A stretch of DNA of 64,000 nucleotides from Firmicutes bacterium AM55-24TS (GTDB lineage: Bacteria > Bacillota > Clostridia > UBA1381): positions 62,001 through 126,000 of the forward strand of contig QTVU01000001.1 in assembly GCA_003460745.1 (NCBI GenBank). The letters are read 5' to 3'. The position numbers and the translations under genes are program-made. Positions 36,926 through 47,000 of this stretch are shown here, in pieces (the stretch's first letter is position 1; each line of letters opens with the position of its first letter). A model generated the notes under the pieces. That model saw only the letters and a list, made by a program, of their open reading frames with translations. It was not told the origin of the DNA and ran no database searches.

Positions 36926-39900
36926 TACGCACCACCTCCATCATTAGTATAGAACTGAATCATTTTTTTAGCACGTATATTATTTGCATCTATCAAATTC
37001 ACCGCTCTATCTTTATTTACATCGCAGATACGATATCTATTTATCAATCCGCCAACATCATAACCTGTAACATTTGTGTTGTTAGCTAAATCTGCGCTGA
37101 ATCTGTTTCTTATTCTTGAAACATCTTTTGTATCTGCTTGTTTATCATTATTGACATCTCCAAGAGTATTAAGCAAGATTAACGGTCTTTTTATTGAAAC
37201 GATTGAACCGTCAAAATCTGCAAACGAATAAACAAGTTCATATTTATCAGGTCGGATTCGTTCCGCATTTAATTCGGATATTGTACCGCTCGACGGCAGA
37301 TTGATTGTCTGTGCATTGACAGATGAATAATCCGTAGAACCGCCATCTTGATATGCCGCATTTGTTTCCGTTAAAACATTTACCGTTATCTTTTTGGTGA
37401 CATCGGTTACCGCTCCGCCAATCGAATTAATAACACTTTCATATCCCGGGTCTGTAAAAGTTCCCGAATTCAAAACAAACAATGCTGTATCATCCAAATC
37501 ATAATTCACGCCCGACGTCCAAGCTTCACCGCAATAATTTACACCCACTGTTGCACCTGCCGGCGTATATCCTGCAGTAAATGTATAATCATTTTTGTCA
37601 AATTCATTTTTAGCCGTCGCCTTATCCGTTATTGCCATATCACGCATAATCAAGCCATACGGCGAGTTACCATAATTAAATTTCATCAATTTGGACTCTT
37701 CTATTTTTCTGTAAACGTGAATCTTATACGACCTTGTAACTTCGCCTTCATCAGGATCGTCATTAGGATCATCATATGTCATCGTCAATGTAAGCAGGTT
37801 ATCAACAGGGCTGACATCAAGCTCTATATCCTCTGACTTATAATAATTATCCGTTGCGTCCTCCGTTGGCGTGGTCAATGTATCAGTTACAGAATTATGT
37901 TCACGCGAAAGAGACAGCGTCGCATTTTTTGCTTCATCTCTAAGTTTGAACCAAAGCTTTACTTTGTCAACACTATTTGGCACTGCAACATAATACTCAC
38001 GTTTTACAGGGTCAAACTTTACAATTTTCCAATTCTGATCATGCAAATCCTGATCATTGTCATTTGTATCTTTAACCATAAGTTCTGTCGCTCTGAGTTT
38101 CGCTCCAAGCGACTCTTTAAAGTGAGCCGTTATTTTAACATTTTCTGCCAGCATTTCAAATGTCGTATTAGCCAATGTACTGTCTGCGAATGTCACATTA
38201 CCGGTTTCACATGTCCATCCGGTGAAAACGCAATCTTCTTCGGGAGTTGCTGTTATTGAAACAGCTTCACCTTCACTTGCAGTATATAATCCCGAGTCCG
38301 TTTCCGCTTTACCATATTTTGCATTATCAGAAACAAGCTCTATTTTATATGTAGGAGCTTCCGTAACTTCAAAAGAGATTTTAAACGTTTTAAGGACTCC
38401 CTCATTTGATATAACAGAAACTGTACATTCATAAGTTCCTACATCAAGACCTATATTAGTTGTTATATCAAAGTCTACACTTTCACCTTTTTGTAAAATT
38501 TGAGGCAACTTTTTGCTGATAGTAAATGCTTCTTTATTCCCATCTTTACTCAAAGAAATAGCGGCTGTCAAGCCGTATATATCGGTTGAGCCTATATTTT
38601 TAACAGTAAATGAATTTGTTTGCAAATCGTTATAATCATACCCAACTTGTTTTTTGTCATATGTAAAATCGGGTATTACATCAATTTCATCTCTATCATC
38701 ACCGTTGACAACCAAATACTTAATCTCAACTGTGTTATTATTCTCATTTACAACATTTCCGTAGTTTGTATATGACGTTGTTGAAAGCGTACCTCTTACA
38801 GTTACAACACTGCCAACCAATGTAGGGTCTCCGTCAATAACATCCCACGAATCAACTGTAAAGGTCGAAAGCTTACCTATTTCCGTACCGTCGTATCCAT
38901 CATATGTTGTTCCAACAAAATCAGAAAGTACAGGAAGCGTTACAGTTGTCGGCAAACTCACACCCGCTTTGATAGGAAACATTGCCGATTGCAAATCCGA
39001 ATAATCAAAAGTATAGCTGTCTAAATAAATATTTTTTCTCGGATTTGTACTGAATTCAGTATACGGTCCCGGATTTTTTCCCGGTTCCGTTGATGATATT
39101 TCAAACTTACCGGCTTTACTTCCAAGGTTTATAATCTGTGCAAGTTTCTTTTCAGAGTCTATTGCAATATCAGCCTTTACAGTAATTGTTGCCGTTCCGT
39201 CATCATTTACAACAGCATTATAACCCGACATTGAAGAATCAATAAGTTCTCCGCCCGGCATTCTCACATCAAATGTTGTACCTACAGGAATTGTGTTCCC
39301 ATCTTTATTTTTAACTGTTATTGTCAAAGTACCGTCATCAGCCGTGACAGCACTTACAACCTCCAACTCTTTTGGAAGCTCACTCTCGTTATCAACAACA
39401 TTTCTTATAAAGTTGACATCAGAGCTGTCCTTTACTGTAAGCCACGGATAATTAATCGATATTTTGTTTATATCCGCAATGTGTCCCAAAATTGTATATT
39501 TGCCTACCACTTTGTTTTTGATATCGTCAGGTATATCAAGCAGCTGCGATGTTTCAGTGCTAAGCTGGTACCATCCGATATTAAACTCCGGTACTCCGCC
39601 GTTTGGAATATATTTATCAAGTATCGGTTTTGCTTTTGGTGCAAGTTTCAAATCGTCTATTGTTGCAGGATAATCCGCCGCACCGGTCCAATACGTCAAA
39701 TTCTCATTTTCTGCCGTGAAACCAATCAAATTAATCGGCGTCACATGTATTGTAACGGTTATATCAAAATCATCATTGTATTTTTGAACAACCGTATAGT
39801 CACCTTCTTTTGGGTTCCACGAAATCGAGCTTAGATTGCTTGTCGTCTTATCCCACTTAAACACTGCCGGTCTTTCGGAACCGTCTGCATATTGGAGTGA

Positions 39901-40788
39901 TATAATCGACATTTTATCATTTATGAAATCAAGTAAATCATCTATCGTACCATTCTTATAGATGTCATAAGAAGTAACTGTCAGCTCCTCATTCAATGCC
40001 TTAACATTTGAAAGTGCCGCTTCAATCTCAAAATTACACTCAACATTTTTATCAGCTCTTGAGTACCATTTGACATCTCCGTCACTGCTGTCGATATAAC
40101 CTATATGAACACCGTCATCATCTGTAATAGTATCGTCCTGCACTGTAATCATTGTCGAAAACGGTACAATTTTAATAACATCCTTAAGTTCGCTTTTTGA
40201 AAGCTTTGCAAACCTTGCAGGGTCTTTTATATAAAAGCTCAATCGTCCGAGTTTTAAATTTTTACCGTTTGCAAGAATAAGATGTTCGTCACGCCCTTTT
40301 ACCGCAGTTATGTATTTAGAAGTTGTACCTTCTTGCGGTAAGAAGTTCATTATTGCTCTGCCGTTGTCGGCATCTGCAACACCAATAATCGGCATACTTA
40401 CACCAATCATAGACGGTAATTTAAAGTCGCCAAAGCTTCCGATTGGAAAATCATCAGTATTTTGTTCAAAATAATCATGAGCAATATCATATGAATATCC
40501 GACGCTTCCCGAAGAAGTTGTAGGGTTTTTAATCGGTGTATTCGTCGCCACATCCGAAAGCTCTATGTAATTTTTATCATATTCAATACAATAAGATATT
40601 GCAGTTGAATCAATATTTTTCAGAGATATATCAACGAAGCCTTGAGTTGTTGAACCGTTAGCCACCATTTTTATGCCACTGAATGATATAGCTGCATTTG
40701 GGTAAGATGTTGCAGCCCAAACAATAACAGATACAAAAACAACCACAATAAGTGCGCTTATTGTGATTTTCTTTTTCCCAATATGCAT
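36925..40788 (-). CDS. Large surface protein with cohesin-like N-terminus, GNSP module and dockerin
   Basis: This is the first gene of the operon, 1287 residues. The N-terminus (ISALIVVVFVSVIVWAATS) is a signal peptide or membrane anchor. A cohesin-like sandwich follows (about 30-260, with CIEYDKNYIELSD), more distant from those of the next three genes. Then come Ig-like and CARDB-like segments, a divergent InlB repeat (about 813-890, with VFTGWTCETG), a cadherin-like domain (about 893-1033), the GNSP module (about 1033-1208: FNYGNSPYGLIM, TFTDPGY, RIRPDKYELVYSF) and a dockerin (about 1208-1276) with loops DVNNDKQADTKD and DVNKDRAVNLID. A GGGGGGAG ribosome site precedes the ATG and a good promoter lies upstream. 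Confidence 0.85.
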   Translation of the reverse strand: MHIGKKKITISALIVVVFVSVIVWAATSYPNAAISFSGIKMVANGSTTQGFVDISLKNIDSTAISYCIEYDKNYIELSDVATNTPIKNPTTSSGSVGYSYDIAHDYFEQNTDDFPIGSFGDFKLPSMIGVSMPIIGVADADNGRAIMNFLPQEGTTSKYITAVKGRDEHLILANGKNLKLGRLSFYIKDPARFAKLSKSELKDVIKIVPFSTMITVQDDTITDDDGVHIGYIDSSDGDVKWYSRADKNVECNFEIEAALSNVKALNEELTVTSYDIYKNGTIDDLLDFINDKMSIISLQYADGSERPAVFKWDKTTSNLSSISWNPKEGDYTVVQKYNDDFDITVTIHVTPINLIGFTAENENLTYWTGAADYPATIDDLKLAPKAKPILDKYIPNGGVPEFNIGWYQLSTETSQLLDIPDDIKNKVVGKYTILGHIADINKISINYPWLTVKDSSDVNFIRNVVDNESELPKELEVVSAVTADDGTLTITVKNKDGNTIPVGTTFDVRMPGGELIDSSMSGYNAVVNDDGTATITVKADIAIDSEKKLAQIINLGSKAGKFEISSTEPGKNPGPYTEFSTNPRKNIYLDSYTFDYSDLQSAMFPIKAGVSLPTTVTLPVLSDFVGTTYDGYDGTEIGKLSTFTVDSWDVIDGDPTLVGSVVTVRGTLSTTSYTNYGNVVNENNNTVEIKYLVVNGDDRDEIDVIPDFTYDKKQVGYDYNDLQTNSFTVKNIGSTDIYGLTAAISLSKDGNKEAFTISKKLPQILQKGESVDFDITTNIGLDVGTYECTVSVISNEGVLKTFKISFEVTEAPTYKIELVSDNAKYGKAETDSGLYTASEGEAVSITATPEEDCVFTGWTCETGNVTFADSTLANTTFEMLAENVKITAHFKESLGAKLRATELMVKDTNDNDQDLHDQNWKIVKFDPVKREYYVAVPNSVDKVKLWFKLRDEAKNATLSLSREHNSVTDTLTTPTEDATDNYYKSEDIELDVSPVDNLLTLTMTYDDPNDDPDEGEVTRSYKIHVYRKIEESKLMKFNYGNSPYGLIMRDMAITDKATAKNEFDKNDYTFTAGYTPAGATVGVNYCGEAWTSGVNYDLDDTALFVLNSGTFTDPGYESVINSIGGAVTDVTKKITVNVLTETNAAYQDGGSTDYSSVNAQTINLPSSGTISELNAERIRPDKYELVYSFADFDGSIVSIKRPLILLNTLGDVNNDKQADTKDVSRIRNRFSADLANNTNVTGYDVGGLINRYRICDVNKDRAVNLIDANNIRAKKMIQFYTNDGGGA

Positions 40789-40848
40789 GCTCTCCCCCCC
40801 TGCTACAATTATCCCTATTATCCCTATTATGAATAATTCTATACTTTA

Positions 40849-40877
40849 ATTGTACACCAACTTATACCAAAAGTCAA
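40849..40877 (-). promoter_or_regulatory. Promoter of the four-gene surface operon
   Basis: On the minus strand TTGACT (40872-40877) and TACAAT (40849-40854) are separated by 17 bases. A leader of about 55 bases follows, with a tandem TTATCCCTA repeat (about 40809-40827). With the terminator at 40986-41020 this accounts for the 243-bp gap. Confidence 0.7.
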
Positions 40878-40985
40878 CATTTCTATTCAAGAAAAACACC
40901 GTTTATTCTTTACAGTTCATTATCGTATATTGTGTGAATGTTACAATTATTACTGTTTAATAAAATTACATAAAATGTATAAAGC

Positions 40986-41020
40986 AAAAAAAGAATCGAC
41001 AGAATTAAATCTGTCGATTC
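40986..41020 (-). terminator. Terminator of the giant gene
   Basis: On the minus strand GAATCGACAGA/TCTGTCGATTC (41010-41020 with 40993-41003, 6-base loop) is followed by seven Ts, 11 bases after the stop. Confidence 0.95.
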
Positions 41021-41031
41021 CTTAAAGCTAA

Positions 41032-44000
41032 TTAATATGCTTTTATTTTGACTTTGTCGGGACCTTGGTTATCCAATACAGGAGTCTTCTTTCCAAAATA
41101 CATACCTGCATACAGAAGGTCTTTTGTTGTGATTGAGCCGTCACCGTCAAAATCACAATCAGCTCTTTCAACACGTCCGCCCTCAAAGTTAATCCAAGAA
41201 ATTATCTTCTTGCCATTTGCTTCGTAATAAGCGCCGGCTATATTAGTGCCATCACCATATTGGATTTCTGTATAAGCAGATACACCTGCTACTGCTGTTG
41301 AAACAGAATATAATGATTCTGAACTCTTAGCACTGTCTGATTTGCTATCCGACTTACTGTCTGATGTCACACTGTCTGTTGTGCTATCCGACTTGCTGTC
41401 TGATGTCGCACTGTCTGTTGTGCTGTCCGACTTGCTGTCTGATGTCGCACTGTCTGTTGTGCTATCTGACTTGCTGTCTGATGATGTATCACCATTTGAT
41501 GTATTATCACTTGATGTATTACCATCTGACGGTGTTTCTGTATTATCGGATTTATCTCCCGTTTCAGTATCTGATGATGTATTATCGCCCGTTTCACCCT
41601 TATTAGGTGTATCAGTCGTTGTACTGTCATCCTTACTGTCACCACTGTTTGTTCCATCACTTGGAGTTGATGGTGTATCCGGTGTTTCACTCGGAGTTTC
41701 AGGGTTATCCGGTGTTCCGCTGTCAGGAGTTGACGGTGTTGACGGATTATCCGTTGTTCCGCTGTCAGGAGTTGACGGCGTTGACGGATTATCTGTTGTT
41801 CCGCTGTCAGGAGTTGACGGCGTTGACGGATTATCCGTTGCTCCGTTATCCGGAGTTGATGGCGTTGACGGATTATCCGTTGCTCCGTTATCCGGAGGTT
41901 CAGGATTATCACTCGAATCGTCTTTCTTATCAGTATCCTTAGTTTCATCCTTGGTTCCGTCTTCAGTTGTTGTTATCGAATCCTTAATAATTTGTCCTGT
42001 ATAGTCATTCATAATAATGTTATATAGGAATACATTTACTAAGTTAATATCAACATAATCTATGATGCCGTCACTTACATCATAATCTGTAACGTTACCC
42101 GGTGTAATTCTAATCATACCAAAGTCATATTTAGCTTTCACAAAAGTTTCGGTTGAAACAATGTTGGTGATTTCATAATCCAAATAACCTGTTCTGCTTA
42201 TTACAATATGATATGTATCTGCATCAGGAAGCGAGATTTCAAAGTTGCCGTTCAGACCAACTTGGTAAACCGTATTTCCTGCTGCATCTACCGCAACAAG
42301 ATTATTGCTGCTGTCATACATTCTTATTTCTGCAGTATCGTCACCTTGAGCAACCGAATGAACTCTGCCTGTTATGTAAGTTTGAAGTTCTGGAACTGTT
42401 TCGGCAGTATCTCTTGTAACAGTTACACGATACTTACCGCCGTTAGTTACCGTAGAGCTTACCTGACTTGCAATCTCAAAGTCGATTGTGAACGACTTTT
42501 GGTTAAGTGCAAGGTCAAACATATGTGTTAATTCTGATGCCGACTTACTTGCTACCTGCGTGCCTTCAATGCTCATATTTAGGATTGGATTATATTCTGT
42601 AGTCTTAATCGTAAATTCGATTTCTGTTGCAAGCGGATCTACAAGAACATCGTAGCTTATTACACTTGCATCGAACTTAGGATTTAGTTCTTCGTATCCG
42701 TCTCCATCAACTGTATCTGTTACGATAATGTTGCTTAGGTAAGCTGTGTTCTCTCTTACAATCTTAATTACATAAGTGTATGGAGTTTCAGCTACTGTTA
42801 CGAATACATAATCTACAGCTTCACCCGCGTCAAGCTCAAATTTCTCACTTGCACTGCCGATTGATTCTGCCGAATTTTTACCCTTATGAGTAAATACTAT
42901 ACTGTCAGTTGGGTTTTTAGCTTCTGCTGTTACCGTAATATCTTCATCATAAGGTGAGATATTAACAACATAACTAAAGATTTCAGGGTTAAATACCTTT
43001 GACAAATCGAACTTATCGGTTGTCAGACTTGCAAGTCTTGCATCTCCGTTTGCTCTGTCATCACGAGTAATCTTCAATTCGTACTTGCCAATCTTACCGT
43101 CCTTATTTTCAACAGTTACCGTTACAGTTTCTGTTGAATGTTCACTGTCAAGGAAGCTTGACGGCAATGTAATTTCAGTGGCTGTGCCGCTTGTTACCGT
43201 TGTAACCTTACCGTCGCTTGTAGTAACGGCAAGTTTATCATTTGCCGGATCTTTAGCTGTTACAGTCAATGTAATTGTATTGTCTGTGTAATTAACCTTA
43301 GCAGAATATTCAGCATCTTTTTCTTCAAATGCAGGAGTCATTTCATATAATCCGTCGCCTGCAGCTGTTTCATCCTCAAGTTCAATGTTTTCAAGGAATG
43401 CCTCAGGAATTAACTTATCAAGACGAGTTACATTCAGAACATAAATTCCGTCTTTTTCGTCAACTGTTATCTTAACCGTTACGGTAAAGTTCTTAGTATC
43501 AAGAGGAAGTTTATCAAATGTTCTTACGTCACCGTCTACATAAGCTCCGCCGTCGATACTCATACTTACTTGTGCATTTTCATAAGTATTCTTTGTATGT
43601 ACGGTAAATGCTTCGGTATCCTTACCTATTTCAACATCATAATTTCTTACTATCGGTGAGAACTTAGTCTTCATAGTAGCATTATCTGTCCACAAATCAG
43701 TTAAGATAGGTGCGTCTGTATTATAAACAGTTACTACATATTCATTAATAAGCTCGTATCCGCTTTCAGTAAACTTAGTTGCACGGAATGTGAATGTTGC
43801 CTGTCCGCTTTCGCCTATAGACTGTGCCAAGTATGAACCTATACCTTCTTGCAATGAGTAATCTCTCATTGTTTCATTGATTACTTCAATGTAAACATCC
43901 GGGTCATCGCTCTTAGCAAACAAGTACGGTGTAGCACCGTCATTAACGGCACTGTAAACAAATACTTTTTCGTCAAACGCTGTGAAGAATGTTGCATCCT

Positions 44001-47000
44001 TGCCTGTCTGGTTGATTGTCGGATCAATCATAATATGATTGATGAACGGTTCATAAGGCTTGTCTGCATCGCTTTCAGCATATACAACGAACGACTTGTT
44101 AATACCGCTTATTGCGCTTACAACATTAATGTCGAATCTTTCCTTTTGTGTTGACATTGCAAAGTCAATGTCCTTTCCGCTTTCAATCTCTCTGCCGTTT
44201 ACAGTAATTATTGCATCACTGTCGGCTGAAGTTATATTAAGCGGAATTGTTGTTGTACCTTCCGGTACTGTTATTGTTTCAAGAGTGCTGTTTGTTATCG
44301 CATCTCCGTTCAATGTACCGCTGATACCGTTGATTGCAGTATCACGCAAGATTGTTACAGAATACTTCTGCATTGTAGCACCGTTTCTGACTGTAATAAT
44401 TCTTACTGTCTTATTACCGTTCAATGCAAATGTTCCGATACCGCTTACGTTTGCAGAACTGCTTGCTGCCTTAGCATTTATTGTTACACGGGTTGTTGAT
44501 GCATCTACATATGTGTAGTAGTTAAGCTCTCTTGCCGAGAAATCCGGAATTATGTCCTTACCGTCTACAGTCAAGCTGCTTAGGTCAGGAACATCGGCTG
44601 CCATATTCTTTCTGAATATATCCAATGTGTATGTTACTTCAGGCAATGAATCATCAGCTGATGCATATACCTTGATTGCAACTGAGTTATATACTCCGTC
44701 TGTCAAGTCTATATCCATAGCGCCTGTATATTCTGTGCCGTTTACTTTAATCACACTGCCCGGATTTAATGCAGCTGTTTCAAGAGTTACCTTATTTACC
44801 TGATAAGGAACTGTTACATAATAGTTCTTTACATCTCTTGTAAATGCCGGTACGACTGTACCCTTATTAAGAACAAGTTCTGTTAGAGCATTATCGTTAT
44901 CCGAATCAGGACGATATACATTTACAAGATATACACGCTTAGTTATTGATAACTCTGCAGGAGATTTTGTATTATCTATTGCAGTTACAACAACCTTAAT
45001 CTGATTCTTACCCTTCTTAAGTTCGATATTTTCTGATGCCATACCGCTTACAACTTCAAGGTTGTTAACAGTAATCTTCGCATCATTGGCAGTTGGGATA
45101 AGGTTAATGTATGATGTTGATTCATCTACATTAATTTCATATGCCGTCTTATCCGGATCAAATGCCGGTGACAATGCAAAGTTCTGTTTAACTGCCAAGT
45201 CGATAAGTTTAGGGTCAATGTCAGGTTGTTGACGATTGATTACCAATGTATAATACTCTTTATTTTCCTGAGCATTCGATAGTTCAATCGTGAATATGTT
45301 ATCACCGTATTCAATAGGTTCAAAGATATTATTCCATGTACCGCTTGATATTACTCTGCCGTTTACTCTAATCGTTAGATTATCTTCATCCGATGGGTCA
45401 TTTGATATAGCAGTTACCTTAATATCTGCCTTTTCAAATGTACTTGGAACACTTGCATAATATGAATGTTCATCCTTATCGAATGTAGGCGTTATAGCAT
45501 AGTCATCAAAGTGTTGGTCTTTTAGTTCCAAACCTGTAATTTCAGGTATCGGAGTTTCAAACTTATTACGATATACCGAAACCGTATAAGTCTTTTCTGT
45601 GCCGTTTACTGTTCTTACAATGAATGTTACTACCGTTTCGCCTACAGCAAGCGGTGACAATGAGAATGTATCTCCGCTGCTTATCACCTTAGAAGTTCCG
45701 CTTGATGTAACGGTTATATCCTTTATAGCATCCGGAGTTCTTGCAACCGGTATCAAATCAACATTTTCATGCTCATAAGTATAAGTCAAATGATAATTTG
45801 TTTCATCACTGTCAAATATAGGAGTGAGTATACCGCCTGCTGTGTACTTAATATCTATTAGGTCAGCATTATCATTTTCACTGCCTCTGTAAATATTAAT
45901 TACATAAACCTTCTTAGTGTTATTCCATGTTCTATTACCTGCTTTTGCAGTATTGTTAGGAGCAGTTACCGTAATAACAATCTTATTGCTACCCTCTACA
46001 AGCTTAATATCGGTGTTTATCGTACCAACCGCATCAACGTCAATATCTAAGGCTTCGCTTCTTACCCAAATAGCAGACATTGTATTTTCGGATTTAGCGT
46101 TAATCTTAATTGAATCAACGTCATTTGCAACAGTAATCTTATATGATGTTACATTCTTATCAAATGTCGGCGTCATACTTTGACCGCTTGCTGTCAGAGA
46201 TGAAAGCAATGCGCTTGTATTCTTGTCTATTGCTCTGTTTATTGTAATTGAGTAGTAACGACTGTTGCCGTTGCCATCGCTTACTTTGACAATAAACAAG
46301 TTATTACCCGCATCAAGCTTAATCGGCGTCGGCTGACCGGACAACATAGTTTCGGTTGTATTATTGGCTACATCATACAATGTTGCAGTCATATTACCGT
46401 CTGTACCCGTAACATTTGTATTCGGAATTACTGTGATTGCTTCTTCTGTTTCCGTATTAGTTACATTTGAATAGTAGTTATAATCTACATCTGATGAGCT
46501 GTTCATCATTGTCAATGTATGATTTGCAAGAGATATACTTGATAAGAAGTTTTGCTTTGGATTGATATTAGCATTAGTATTCTTATAAAGTGTAATCTTA
46601 TACTCTTTCATTACTACGCCGCTTGCCGATACATTGAATGCAACTTCGGTTGTTGATTTCTCAGTCAAACCGTCTTTGATTGTCACGCTTGTTCCCTTTG
46701 TGGTAGAACCGCCGTCAATCTTGTAAGCCACATCGCTTGCAGCACTGCTCGGTGTTGCTTCAATATTAATATCATTAATATTTTCACCTTCAACAATGAA
46801 GTAGTAATCCGTAATATCTCTGTCGAACATCGGAACTAAGCTGTAATACTTACCGCCGATAACGACTCTGATGTCGTCCAAAGTAGCGTCAGTATCAGGA
46901 ATCTTACGATTTATTGTAACCGTATATGTCTTAGTTGTTATTCTGTCTTCAGATGTTACTTCAATCTTCAATATGTTGTTACCAACTGTCAAGTTATCAA

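Noticed and set aside
40808..40829. TTATCCCTA tandem in the operon leader, resembling part of a homing-endonuclease site
   Set aside because: Only a short partial resemblance, with no endonuclease gene nearby; a simple short repeat is enough.
41343..41926. Regular 39- and 42-bp repeats that might suggest a CRISPR array
   Set aside because: There are no unique spacers; the units are contiguous, in frame, and encode a Ser/Asp and Pro/Thr linker. No cas genes are in the window.
41342..42004. Long plus-strand ORF (220 codons) opposite the giant gene, and other antisense ORFs across 14-64 kb
   Set aside because: They mirror low-complexity coding repeats and codon bias of the real minus-strand genes; there are no ribosome sites and the Leu/Ser/Val-rich products look like no protein family.
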